Shown piece by piece: positions 6,902 to 13,935 of a DNA stretch of 46,131 nt. The position numbers and the translations under genes are program-made. Location: positions 1 to 46,131 of the IMG/VR virus record IMGVR_UViG_3300031825_000255. One strand, 5' to 3'. Under the pieces are notes generated by a model. It was not told where the DNA came from, made no database searches, and saw only the letters and a list, made by a program, of their open reading frames with translations. Positions within the stretch are counted from its first letter, which is position 1. Every line of letters starts with the position of its first letter. Source of the DNA: a virus.

Positions 6902-7322
6902 CAGGTATCCCTACTTTGAAACAGTTTTATCAGCATAATCTTATACAAATTAACTGTGCGTTTCCTTCTCCCTTTTCGTATTTGGCCTCACGCATGTCCA
7001 TGTCATGCAAGCCTCAAAGGCATTCCCTTACCAATCAGCCTGAAAAATCATCCAGAGCCTCAATTGGGGGTGACCATTGCTGACGATGCCTTCCTGCGAA
7101 TTACTGTAAAGGTGCAATAACAGGCACTGAATCATTTTTCCGCGGCCAGCGCGTTATAGCTCGCGAACTGCCTTCGGCAGCCGAGGTGCGGGCAAATAGT
7201 CGATAAACCCTACCTAGGCGTGACGCTGGTACTTACCAAGCAGACGTCTGAGCAACTGGATTTAAGACATACGCCAGTCGTTAGATTTCTGCCATTCTTA
7301 ATCATCGAGCCCAGCCTGCCGA
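6902..7322 (-). other. gene-poor AT-rich spacer upstream of the 5702-6901 gene
   Basis: 421 bp with no convincing coding frame. The part next to 6901 should hold the promoter of the minus-strand gene: AGGGATACCTG precedes the ATG, and several TATAAG/TATGCT-like hexamers occur on the minus strand at about 6925-6950. A small 5-bp hairpin (CTGCC-TTC-GGCAG) lies near 7170. Otherwise I see nothing. Confidence 0.5.
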
Positions 7323-7994
7323 TTAATCCACTTTTATAGGGCCATACATCCCTGTGTAGATGAGCGCCTCCCAGATCTTCTTCATTTTCTGCCCGGTGTC
7401 CTGGCTCACAAATAGCGATGAGCGACTGCCATGCGGTGCCCCGAGAAAATAACGGCGCATCGTCTCCCACGTCTCGGCAACCTCAGCGGTTTTCCAGAAC
7501 GGAAGCTCCTTCTCCAAGAGTAAAGGCATGGCGAGCGAGATCGGAATCAGCTTGTCCATGGGAAGGTCTTTGTCCCAAATGCACTTCACCAAAATGGAGG
7601 TCGCTTCAGGGTTGTAGAACTTCACATCCAGCCGCTCAGCTGTGATAGTGGCGATGCCACTCCACGGTAGAGCCTCGACCGAATCGATCACGTCCTGCCC
7701 ATCGCCATAGGGGCAAGTGATGAAGCCGTGAGCCAAGTACATAGTATGGTCGAGGCCTCGATATCCGCAGTCTGGGCTAGGTACAGTCACTGGGCTGCGG
7801 CCTTCATGATTGCTGACCAAAGGGTGCCAAGTGGGGTATGAATCTACCACTGGCCCCAATTCATCCGTGATCTGCCGGAATGCATTTTTGGCGCGCGCTC
7901 GCAGAACCTCGTCCGCATATCTAGGCCCGGGAACCAGGTAACTCTCTGCCTGCTCGTAGTTACGTACTGCCGCTTCGTCTGCCCGGAATGCCAT
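7323..7994 (-). CDS. unknown accessory protein
   Basis: A 223-aa soluble protein that I do not recognise. It has a helical N-terminus (VRNYEQAESYLV, DEVLRARAKNAFRQITDEL), a Trp/Pro/Tyr-rich central part (YPTWHPLVSN, DCGYRGLDHTMYLAHGF, LPWSGIATI) and a helical C-terminus (FWKTAEVAETWETMRRYFLG, GQKMKKIWEALI). No signal peptide or transmembrane segment. It stands alone on the minus strand between two gene-poor stretches and has its own promoter with a dyad at 8013-8035. The context suggests a gene expressed by the prophage for the benefit of the lysogen. Confidence 0.75.
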   Translation of the reverse strand: MAFRADEAAVRNYEQAESYLVPGPRYADEVLRARAKNAFRQITDELGPVVDSYPTWHPLVSNHEGRSPVTVPSPDCGYRGLDHTMYLAHGFITCPYGDGQDVIDSVEALPWSGIATITAERLDVKFYNPEATSILVKCIWDKDLPMDKLIPISLAMPLLLEKELPFWKTAEVAETWETMRRYFLGAPHGSRSSLFVSQDTGQKMKKIWEALIYTGMYGPIKVD

Positions 7995-8437
7995 CGTGCA
8001 CCTCGCTCTGTGATCAAGTTTTGCATGATCTTGATATCTTATGCATAAAGCAACATTTTTATGTGGGAATTATAATGATGTGCGATGGTATTTTTCGGCG
8101 CACTGAAGACCTGATAGAGGGACGCTATTCCCCTTTGTAGATCGCCATGAGTCATTGTTTTCGATAAAGAGAGCCAGATACAGGGCATCTGTCGATTGGG
8201 ATGCCCCTGACGGAAGCCGGCTGCAATCTGATCTGTAAGCGGCAAGGCGGGCTTGTTTACGGAGGTCCTATTTCTTCTTCAGGCCAAATTCTGCCGTGCC
8301 AACAAGCAGTTATGCAGCCTGATGTCTACCCATATAGCGGCTATGTGTGATTTATCGCAATCTCAGGCGGTATGTGTAGGAAATATGACAAAGCACGGTT
8401 AAATTGCAGCCATGGTATGGCCAGGGACGATCTAGCG
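7995..8437 (-). promoter_or_regulatory. gene-poor stretch with promoter and dyad for the 7323-7994 gene
   Basis: On the minus strand TTGCTT (8048-8053) and GATCAT (8025-8030) are 17 bp apart. The inverted repeat ATCAAG (8013-8018) / CTTGAT (8030-8035) with an 11-bp spacer covers the -10 element, so an operator is plausible. The rest, to 8437, has no convincing gene; a 68-aa minus-strand frame at 8039-8245 lacks support. Confidence 0.45.
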
Positions 8438-8770
8438 ATGGCCGACCTTTTTTCATTGTTCCTCGGTTGTTGCGGTTTATTTTTGACGGGGCTCTATTGG
8501 GAGCGAGTGATGCGCCCTGCCGTGCTTTCGGCGTCAGAGCATCAGGATGCACAGGACAGGGAGTGGCTACTCTGGGGATGGGATTCTCTATCTCTGTCGG
8601 AGCGGTGCTTACGTTTCGCGTTGTTTCTGCGAGAGGTACAGGCACAGGTTGCAGAGCAGGAGAGGGTATGGCTGAGGGCGCAGTTGCAGGAGGCGAGAGC
8701 TCACATCGAAATCAGGAACTCGGCTGAGCAAATTCTCCAGCAGCCCAGCGATGCTCGAAGTCTTTCCTGA
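8438..8770 (+). CDS. small membrane-associated hypothetical protein
   Basis: About 110 aa from ATG 8438 (an ATG at 8417 is possible; AGGGA lies 10 nt before 8438). The N-terminus is a hydrophobic segment (LFSLFLGCCGLFLTGLYW), followed by a soluble helical region with heptad-like spacing (FALFLREVQAQVAEQERVWLRAQLQEA), so a membrane-anchored coiled coil is likely. It converges with the minus-strand gene 8712-9170 and overlaps its 3' end by 59 nt. Function unknown; I judge the frame real because of its coherent topology. Confidence 0.5.
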   Translation: MADLFSLFLGCCGLFLTGLYWERVMRPAVLSASEHQDAQDREWLLWGWDSLSLSERCLRFALFLREVQAQVAEQERVWLRAQLQEARAHIEIRNSAEQILQQPSDARSLS

Positions 8771-9170
8771 ACCTTGCCTGCCGGCTTGAACACACGTCAA
8801 AGCGCGTTGGTGACTCAGGGTGTTTGCAGGCCTCTGGTGGGATGTAGAAACGCTCCCACGCTGCATCCTTGAGTCGCTGCTGTTCGATCTGCCGCTGTAA
8901 GTCAGCAGTTCTTTGCGCTTCAATCTCCGCAGCCCTCTGAGCTTCATATGGAGACATTGTTTGGCTCTGCTGGATCGTGTGTGGCTGAGCTTCCTGATGA
9001 GCTTGAGACGCACTCATCTTCGCTTGGGCTGCTTGGAAGTTTAGTGTAATCGCCCCCTGCATGATGGCGAACGAGCGTTTTATCGCTGGACCACCTATGA
9101 CTAAGAGGAAAATGGCGGGGAGTAGGCCTTGAAGAAGGCGCAGGTAAATGGGCTTGCGGCGTCGTGCCAT
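8712..9170 (-). CDS. membrane-anchored coiled-coil hypothetical protein
   Basis: A 152-aa protein with a basic start (MARRRKPIYLRLLQG), one transmembrane helix (LLPAIFLLVIGGPAI, about residues 15-30), a Gln/Ala-rich coiled coil (AAEIEAQRTADLQRQIEQQRL) and a C-terminal conserved-looking part with WERFYIPPEACKHPES and a second Cys (FDVCSSRQ), which may form a disulfide outside the membrane. AAGGAG seven bases before the ATG gives a clear start. It is a typical lysogen-expressed gene of unknown role. Confidence 0.8.
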   Translation of the reverse strand: MARRRKPIYLRLLQGLLPAIFLLVIGGPAIKRSFAIMQGAITLNFQAAQAKMSASQAHQEAQPHTIQQSQTMSPYEAQRAAEIEAQRTADLQRQIEQQRLKDAAWERFYIPPEACKHPESPTRFDVCSSRQARFRKDFEHRWAAGEFAQPSS

Positions 9171-9237
9171 AATGGCGCTCCTTGCTGATCAAGGCAAAAT
9201 GCTATCTCAGAGGGGGCGGCTGGTGGAAGGTAGAAAC

Positions 9238-9264
9238 AAAAAGCCCCGCTGGGGAAGCGGGGCC
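9238..9264 (-). terminator. terminator of the HTH-ImmA operon
   Basis: GCCCCGCT (9243-9250) and AGCGGGGC (9256-9263) form a perfect 8-bp stem with a 5-nt loop; read on the minus strand it is followed by TTTTTG. It lies about 120 nt past the stop of the 9382-10455 gene. Confidence 0.85.
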
Positions 9265-9381
9265 AAATAATGCACAACACAACCTCTGTAGGTTAGGGGT
9301 TGTGGCGTGAACGTTTCGTCATGTTGGCGTTAGGAAAACGAGAAGCCCCACGGGGTGAAGCCTATTTCCCCTCTATCGTGG

Positions 9382-10455
9382 CTAGACCACGCGCAAAGAT
9401 GGAATGGATTTTTCTCTTTCTATTCCGGCTTCTCCTCCGAGAACTCCGCGTAACAGTGAGTCAACTTCGTCAAGTGGAAGATTTAGTTCATCCGCTATTT
9501 TCTCTTTCGTGAATCGCTCTTTCCAGAGTTCTTCTAATACTTTTTTCCAAAGCACAGAGCTCTCTCTAGGCCTGGATTCTGGCTCATGCTTTCTGTATCC
9601 GCGTTCGCCGATTTGCTTGCAGAACTCTCTATAATGCCAGTCTGTAATTAGTCCCGCATCCTTAGTGGTTCGTGCTAGGGCAGCCAAAGATACTCCCCAT
9701 CTGGCCTTTGCTGCTATTAGTTGGCTAAGAGAAATAACTCTCTGAAGGTTGGACAGTAGATCTTCTCTGGGAACAAGGAGGTGTGAGGCGAATTGGTCTG
9801 CCTCTCTTTCAACTTCTCGGCCCTCATGATATCCATGAACATGTAACAGCAAATGGCCCAGTTCATGGGCAGCGTCGAATCTACTTCTTTCAGCAGATTT
9901 CAGTGTGTTTAAAAAAATATAAGGTGTTCCATCTCTCCAAAAAGAGAATGCGTCGACATCCTTGCCTTCAGCAAGGGTAAATACTCTAACTCCTTTTGCC
10001 TCAAGGAGTTTTATTAGGTTTGGGATCGGCTTGAATCCAATTCCCCAATGTCTGCGTATAGCCGCAGCGGCGGTTTCAGGATCTTCAGTTCTTAGCTCAG
10101 GCAGATCAGGAGTTGGTAAGTTAAAGCGCCCAGAGACCCAGTCGTTGAATAGGTATCCCAGCACGCCGCTAGCGAGAGCTGCGTCCCGTTGCCTTGCTGT
10201 CATAGAAGATAGGCTTCTAAAGCTAACTTGTTTAGCTTGCAGTTCTTCAATGTCATCCTGATAAAAAAAATCGACAGGATATCGTAGGGCTTTCGCTAGC
10301 GCTGATACTGTTTCCTCGCTGGGAATTAGAGTATCCCCTTTGTCAATTCTGGTTAGGGTGACTTGTGATATTCCTGCTAGTTCGGAAAGTTCCTTTTTTG
10401 TTAGCTTTCTGCGCTTCCTGGCAAAGGCTAAGCGATTAAGGTTAAGCGTTGCCAT
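9382..10455 (-). CDS. XRE helix-turn-helix fused to ImmA/IrrE (M78) metallopeptidase
   Basis: 357 aa. Residues about 6-65 are an XRE-type HTH (KLTKKELSELAGISQVTLTRIDKG). Residues about 140-230 are an ImmA/IrrE zinc-protease domain with HELGH at 197-201 and the third ligand Glu in EREAD (about 218), so the active site is complete. The C-terminal 90 residues are helical and basic with a second HTH-like stretch (FTKEKIADELNLPLDEVDSLL). ImmA proteases are known to cleave phage or ICE repressors. Fused HTH-ImmA proteins also occur in toxin-antitoxin-like pairs. The start overlaps the end of the upstream gene by 14 nt, so the two are made together from the promoter at 11143-11170. Confidence 0.92.
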   Translation of the reverse strand: MATLNLNRLAFARKRRKLTKKELSELAGISQVTLTRIDKGDTLIPSEETVSALAKALRYPVDFFYQDDIEELQAKQVSFRSLSSMTARQRDAALASGVLGYLFNDWVSGRFNLPTPDLPELRTEDPETAAAAIRRHWGIGFKPIPNLIKLLEAKGVRVFTLAEGKDVDAFSFWRDGTPYIFLNTLKSAERSRFDAAHELGHLLLHVHGYHEGREVEREADQFASHLLVPREDLLSNLQRVISLSQLIAAKARWGVSLAALARTTKDAGLITDWHYREFCKQIGERGYRKHEPESRPRESSVLWKKVLEELWKERFTKEKIADELNLPLDEVDSLLRGVLGGEAGIEREKSIPSLRVV

Positions 10456-11107
10456 TTGGTTTTCTGGATACCGTTACTTCAAGGTCATCCAGCTCCTCTA
10501 TTTCATCATCGGCTGCTGACTCTACGGCTTCTGCATTCTCGTTAAGTACAAATATTCTTTCAAAGAATCCCTTGAAGTTAGGTCCGTCAAATGGTTTTGG
10601 ACGAGAGACTTCAACTTGTAGGGTGTCGATGCTGGCCGCGACGCAGATAAACCATACTACCGGATGGAGGCCGGGATTTTTCCTCTCTAAATTTGTGGTG
10701 CTTTTCGAATTGAAAAGATCCTCTTGATACGGGAGCGCTACCAGGCTTCTGGTTCCTGGGCCGCGCTCAGAAATGGACTGTGGATCGCATCCTTCTTGGC
10801 ATGCCTTATCAACATTCTGAAACCCCAGCATTAAGCCGAGCTGGTAGTTAATGACCACTTCAATGTTCCTGAAGCGACCGGTTTCCCATCCAGCAGGCAG
10901 CATCTCAAGGCGGAGCTGCCTAATCCCTGCCTGGTAAGCCTTGATACCGGGAGCGTTTGCCGGATCGATTCCGTCCAGATACTCAGCCCTGGCAGCAATG
11001 ACAGCTTCAGCGATGCGCCTGGCTTGGGCCTCGGTGAGGCCAATTTGCTTCAAGGCGAATCTGGCTTGTTTACCTTGTGGGATTGGCGAGCTACTTGCCG
11101 TCTGCAT
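10442..11107 (-). CDS. unknown partner protein of the HTH-ImmA protease
   Basis: 221 aa from ATG 11107 (AAGGA ten bases upstream); a longer open frame to 11266 would run through the promoter and is unlikely. The N-terminal third is helical (LTEAQARRIAEAVIAARAEY). The middle is beta-rich with NIEVVINYQLGLMLGF and VVWFICVAASID, which reads like a globular domain of two sheets. The tail is acidic (ESAADDEIEELDDLEV). No catalytic motif is recognised. Gene order (unknown protein first, HTH protein second, overlapping) and a palindromic promoter are typical of toxin-antitoxin operons, so it may be the effector, the substrate or the sensor of the protease. Confidence 0.8.
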   Translation of the reverse strand: MQTASSSPIPQGKQARFALKQIGLTEAQARRIAEAVIAARAEYLDGIDPANAPGIKAYQAGIRQLRLEMLPAGWETGRFRNIEVVINYQLGLMLGFQNVDKACQEGCDPQSISERGPGTRSLVALPYQEDLFNSKSTTNLERKNPGLHPVVWFICVAASIDTLQVEVSRPKPFDGPNFKGFFERIFVLNENAEAVESAADDEIEELDDLEVTVSRKPNGNA

Positions 11108-11123
11108 GTGGCGATATCCTTGT

Positions 11124-11170
11124 GTTAATTTTTTCAGGCTACATTGTAGGTCTAAAAAATTAACGTTCAA
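11124..11170 (-). promoter_or_regulatory. promoter with nested palindromic operator of the HTH-ImmA operon
   Basis: Minus-strand TTGAAC (11165-11170) and TACAAT (11143-11148) are 16 bp apart. GTTAATTTTTT (11124-11134) and AAAAAATTAAC (11154-11164) are a perfect 11-bp inverted repeat enclosing the -10 box. A second perfect dyad CTACA-T-TGTAG (11140-11150) is centred on it. The symmetry argues for tight control by a dimeric HTH protein, most simply the HTH-ImmA product itself. Confidence 0.7.
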
Positions 11171-11227
11171 GGGGGTGACTAGCCATTGATCAGATTTAGC
11201 TGGTTCACCGCCACAATCCACCAAAGT

Positions 11228-11255
11228 ACATCTCGTCAATTGAGTGACGAGATGT
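11228..11255. other. perfect 11-bp stem-loop between cI and the ImmA operon
   Basis: ACATCTCGTCA (11228-11238) pairs perfectly with TGACGAGATGT (11245-11255) around ATTGAG. There is no T-run on either strand, so it is not a standard terminator. It lies past the cI stop and upstream of the ImmA-operon promoter. It could slow or insulate transcription, or bind a protein. Confidence 0.5.
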
Positions 11256-11349
11256 GCGCCTACCACGGACAGGATGGGAAATTCGGGAGGGGAAATGCGT
11301 ACAGCGATCGCATAATGCTTCCTTGCAGAGTGTTGTTGATGCGTGAGGC

Positions 11350-12243
11350 TTACAGCAGGTGTGCATTCCAGACCAGTAACACCCGGGCGTGGATGTAGGT
11401 CTCGTCTATGCGGATGATTCGGGTGCGGTGCTTGGCGTTGTCCGAGATCATTTCGAAGTGGTCTTCGTCCTGCACCTGCAGTCGCTTGATGTAGAGGTGC
11501 CCCTGCCAGGTGAAGAGATAGATCCCATCGCCAGTGAATTCTCTGATGCTGACGTCGACAATGAGCGGATCACGGTGCCTGATGGTGGGCTCCATCGACT
11601 GGCCCCAGCCGGTGACCACCTTTAGGTGGTTCGGGTCGCTAAACGTGACGCCCAGCTCTCGCAGGTGCTGCTGGCTTACCTTCACATCGCGGAGCATCTC
11701 GGCATAGTCGGCCGGCACCTGGCCGCCACCCATGGCGCCGCGCACGTCGTAGTGTGCCAGGCTGATCTCGTCGCCCACCAAGCCCGGTCGGGCGAAGTCA
11801 GCCACTATGACGTTACTCGGACTTGGCGCGGGAGGCAGCTGAATGGTCTCGGCAACTGCTCTTCGGATTTTCTCCTTGTCCGCATCGCTCATGCGGCTTC
11901 CTATCCTTTTCAGCATTGCCAGTACCTGATCGCCAGCAGACCGTTGTTCCTTAACCAATCCCGGGCCGCTCTTTGGGCGCATCTCCAGCTCGATCTCAAT
12001 GTCGTGTATGGCCTGCTCGGATTCCAGGGCTGAGACCATCTCGCCTTTCCCTGTTTCCAGCCAATAGGCATTCACCCCGCAAGCTGCTGCGAGGCGCGCG
12101 CTAAACGAGGTGCCCTGAGTCTTCCTGCGCTCAAGGTTCGAAATCGAGGTCTGGTCGATTCCCACCTTTTTAGCAAGCTCCGACTGTGTCAGGCGGGCGA
12201 ATTTGCGGGCTTCCTTGAGTCGATCGGAGAATGTGTTGTTCAT
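11350..12243 (-). CDS. cI: CI-like repressor with S24 (LexA-type) self-cleavage domain
   Basis: 297 aa from ATG 12243; the open frame extends 12 codons further, but those lie in the promoter. Residues about 5-65 are an XRE HTH ([24 protein letters not shown]). After a charged linker, the C-terminal S24 domain has a cleavage-type sequence RGAMGGG (about 168-174), nucleophile Ser216 in GQSMEP and Lys253 in YIKRL, 37 residues apart as in LexA. It should keep the lytic promoters off and be inactivated by RecA during SOS. Divergent cro and matching operators at 4341-4396 and 12262-12320 support this. It is the master switch of the prophage. Confidence 0.93.
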   Translation of the reverse strand: MNNTFSDRLKEARKFARLTQSELAKKVGIDQTSISNLERRKTQGTSFSARLAAACGVNAYWLETGKGEMVSALESEQAIHDIEIELEMRPKSGPGLVKEQRSAGDQVLAMLKRIGSRMSDADKEKIRRAVAETIQLPPAPSPSNVIVADFARPGLVGDEISLAHYDVRGAMGGGQVPADYAEMLRDVKVSQQHLRELGVTFSDPNHLKVVTGWGQSMEPTIRHRDPLIVDVSIREFTGDGIYLFTWQGHLYIKRLQVQDEDHFEMISDNAKHRTRIIRIDETYIHARVLLVWNAHLL

Positions 12244-12261
12244 AGCTCGATTCTTCAGGAG

Positions 12262-12320
12262 AAAACTCATATCTTGCAAATGAGTTTTGTCATAGTTATT
12301 TTATGGGGAAACTCATAAAA
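12262..12320. promoter_or_regulatory. cI-cro divergent promoter/operator region (PRM, PR, OR)
   Basis: Half-sites AAAACTCAT (12262-12270) and ATGAGTTTT (12280-12288) form a perfect 9-bp inverted repeat, and a third half-site AAACTCAT lies at 12309-12316. Rightward: TTGCAA (12274-12279), 17 bp, TATTTT (12297-12302). Leftward for cI: ATGACA (12288-12293), 16 bp, TATGAG (12266-12271). The half-sites lie inside or beside these boxes, so one bound repressor would block PR and adjust PRM. Confidence 0.65.
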
Positions 12321-12330
12321 GGCTGTGGCA

Positions 12331-12606
12331 ATGTCCGGCATTTTCTTTGAGCTGGTGGCTCACTTCGGTACCCAGCAGCGCACTGCGCAAGCTCTCTCTG
12401 TAGACCAATCCACTGTTTCCGGCTGGTGTCGGGGATGTTGGAGCATGTCCGCTGCGACCGCTCTTCGCGCGGAGAAAGTCACCGGCGGCCTGTTCTCTCG
12501 CAAGGCTCTTTGTCCTGGCTTTCCGTGGGACTCATTCATTCCTGCTGCTGGCGACCATGGGGTGAAAGATAGCCGCGACCCGTCTGACTCGGTAGGTGAG
12601 CGCTAA
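12331..12606 (+). CDS. cro: Cro-like HTH protein (YdaS type)
   Basis: 91 aa from ATG 12331, preceded by AAAAGG. The N-terminal half has the YdaS/Cro arrangement: FELVAHFGTQQRTAQALSVD, then QSTVSGWCRG, and a recognition-helix region ending SAATALRAEKVTGG. Being divergent to cI across shared operators makes it the lytic partner that would shut down cI transcription. The C-terminal 30 residues are Pro/Asp-rich and unstructured. It begins the rightward early transcript, which then crosses a 485-bp gene-poor stretch and a terminator before the next gene. Confidence 0.8.
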   Translation: MSGIFFELVAHFGTQQRTAQALSVDQSTVSGWCRGCWSMSAATALRAEKVTGGLFSRKALCPGFPWDSFIPAAGDHGVKDSRDPSDSVGER

Positions 12607-13091
12607 TGCTGGTGATTCATCCAGTACTTACACTGGCCGGTTGGCCGATCGCACAACAATGCGCGGCGGCGGTTTTTCCGCGCATGCGCGGAAGCGCGAG
12701 TTCGCATCCGAAATCTGAACACTGTGGGGCGAAAATTTTTTTCGGGGATACTCCGGATTTCCTCCAGTTTGGGGGCTGTGGATTCGCACTTATGTACAAG
12801 GGATGCCAATTCCGCTTTCGGCGCATGGGATTCCCCAGGGTGGTCAGGGTGTTTGTGACCACGATTTGTTCAGCAGCCATGGGGTGTCTTGCACTTTGAC
12901 CAACCGTGATACGCGCGTAAGCGACCATCAATTCAGGCCGCCGTAACGGCTTGCCCTTTCGTGGACCCGCGGATGATAGGGAGTTTCCCCTGACTCGCGG
13001 ACACAAAAAAACCCGCTTGGCGGCGGGTTTTTTCAACTGCCACCCGTTGGCGCGGGTGGAACACCTTTCATCGTCTGTGGAGGACGAGGAA
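12607..13091. other. 485-bp stretch without a clear gene; perfect 18-bp palindrome
   Basis: Both strands have long open frames here (plus 12606-12899, minus 12617-13036), but neither has a ribosome site, a recognisable domain or a sensible start: the minus frame begins inside the terminator hairpin. TTCCGCGCATGCGCGGAA (12676-12693) is a perfect 18-bp palindrome. It lies just after cro, where antitermination or leader RNA elements often occur. Confidence 0.45.
13005..13034. terminator. strong, probably bidirectional terminator
   Basis: ACCCGC (13011-13016) and GCGGGT (13023-13028) form a stem flanked by A7 on the left and T6 on the right, so it can work on both strands. It stands between cro and the rest of the early operon, a position that implies antitermination or a second promoter for the downstream genes. 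Confidence 0.85.
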
Positions 13092-13409
13092 TTGACTCAC
13101 ATTGAAAATACCAAAGCGCCTGCTGAGGCGCAACAGTTGCAAACCACGGCCCAATCGTTCGCCAACATGGGGCATGGCGATCTTCTTGCCGTCAGGCCCG
13201 GTGTTCCTGCATCCGAGGCTCTAGGCATGGCACGCAATTTGGCGAACGGCCTGCAGCAGCTTTGTGAGCACTTGGGTGACGTCGTCAACTGTGGTGGAGA
13301 CGTCAGCTTCCTGGACGAGTTGCGCACGCTGAGTTTCCTCGGGGAAACCGTAAGCGCCCTGATTTTTTCGGTGGAGCATAGCATTGAGTTCAATGGGGGT
13401 GAGGTATGA
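13092..13409 (+). CDS. DUF3077 family protein
   Basis: 105 aa read from TTG 13092, where GGAGGACGAGGAA gives the only good ribosome site after the terminator. The pattern RPGVPASEALGMARNLANGLQQL followed by a helical region (LSFLGETVSALIFSVEHSI) matches the DUF3077 proteins common in Pseudomonas genomes and prophages, whose function is unknown. The stop overlaps the next ATG by 4 nt, beginning a chain of coupled early genes. Confidence 0.75.
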   Translation: MTHIENTKAPAEAQQLQTTAQSFANMGHGDLLAVRPGVPASEALGMARNLANGLQQLCEHLGDVVNCGGDVSFLDELRTLSFLGETVSALIFSVEHSIEFNGGEV

Positions 13410-13705
13410 CCGCCGCCATCCCCTCAGCGCTGGAGGCTAGGGTCTCCGCTGCCGCTGTTCAGCAGTTTTCCCCCCTGATTTGCTGCGAAAGCCCGTTCGC
13501 CCCGGTGGCGGGGCTCACCGTGGAGGACTGCCTGAACGGCAGCAGTAACCTGCTTGCCGGCTGCGAGCACCTGACGCGCCTGATTGTCGATGGTGCCCCG
13601 GAAGACGCAAGGCAGTCCGCTTACTGCCTGGGCTTCCTGTTGGAGGGGGCAAAAGCGCTGCTCGACTCCGCCAACTCCCAACTGAACAAGGGGGTTAAGC
13701 CATGA
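13406..13705 (+). CDS. DUF3077-like small hypothetical protein
   Basis: 99 aa, coupled to the previous gene by an ATGA overlap. Two helices (VEDCLNGSSNLLAGCEHLTRL and SAYCLGFLLEGAKALLDSA) are laid out like the C-terminal half of DUF3077 proteins, so it may be a diverged paralogue of its neighbour. Four Cys residues are spread without a metal-site pattern. No function can be given. Confidence 0.65.
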   Translation: MTAAIPSALEARVSAAAVQQFSPLICCESPFAPVAGLTVEDCLNGSSNLLAGCEHLTRLIVDGAPEDARQSAYCLGFLLEGAKALLDSANSQLNKGVKP

Positions 13706-13935
13706 CGCCCATCCCATCCAAGATGGCAGACGAAATCGAGCTGCAAATCATCACCATGGGCAACCTGGCCGAGCTGCTGCTTGAGAACGGAGCGCTTAAG
13801 GGATCGATACCTGGGCCTCAGATCGATGATCGGGGGGAGGAGGCAATCAAGTACGCCATCTGCGCCTTGTCAAAGACCGCCCATGACGGCTTCTGCCGCC
13901 TAACGAGCCATCTGGAGGCGCAGGAGAAGGCATGA
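13702..13935 (+). CDS. small hypothetical early protein
   Basis: 77 aa starting MTPIPSKMADEIELQI, predominantly helical (ITMGNLAELLLENG, EEAIKYAICALSKTAHDGF). It overlaps the genes on both sides by 4 nt, so it is certainly translated as part of the chain. I do not recognise it. Confidence 0.65.
   Translation: MTPIPSKMADEIELQIITMGNLAELLLENGALKGSIPGPQIDDRGEEAIKYAICALSKTAHDGFCRLTSHLEAQEKA

Noticed and set aside
8039-8245. A 68-aa minus-strand gene
   Set aside because: No ribosome site, no coherent fold, and it runs over the promoter side of a gene-poor stretch.
11108-11266. A longer start for the ImmA partner protein
   Set aside because: It would begin upstream of the -35 box and read through the operator; ATG 11107 has a ribosome site and lies just after the promoter.
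12617-13036. A 139-aa minus-strand gene opposite the cro-distal region
   Set aside because: It would start inside a terminator hairpin, lacks a ribosome site and shows no recognisable domain; a plus-strand frame is open over the same DNA.
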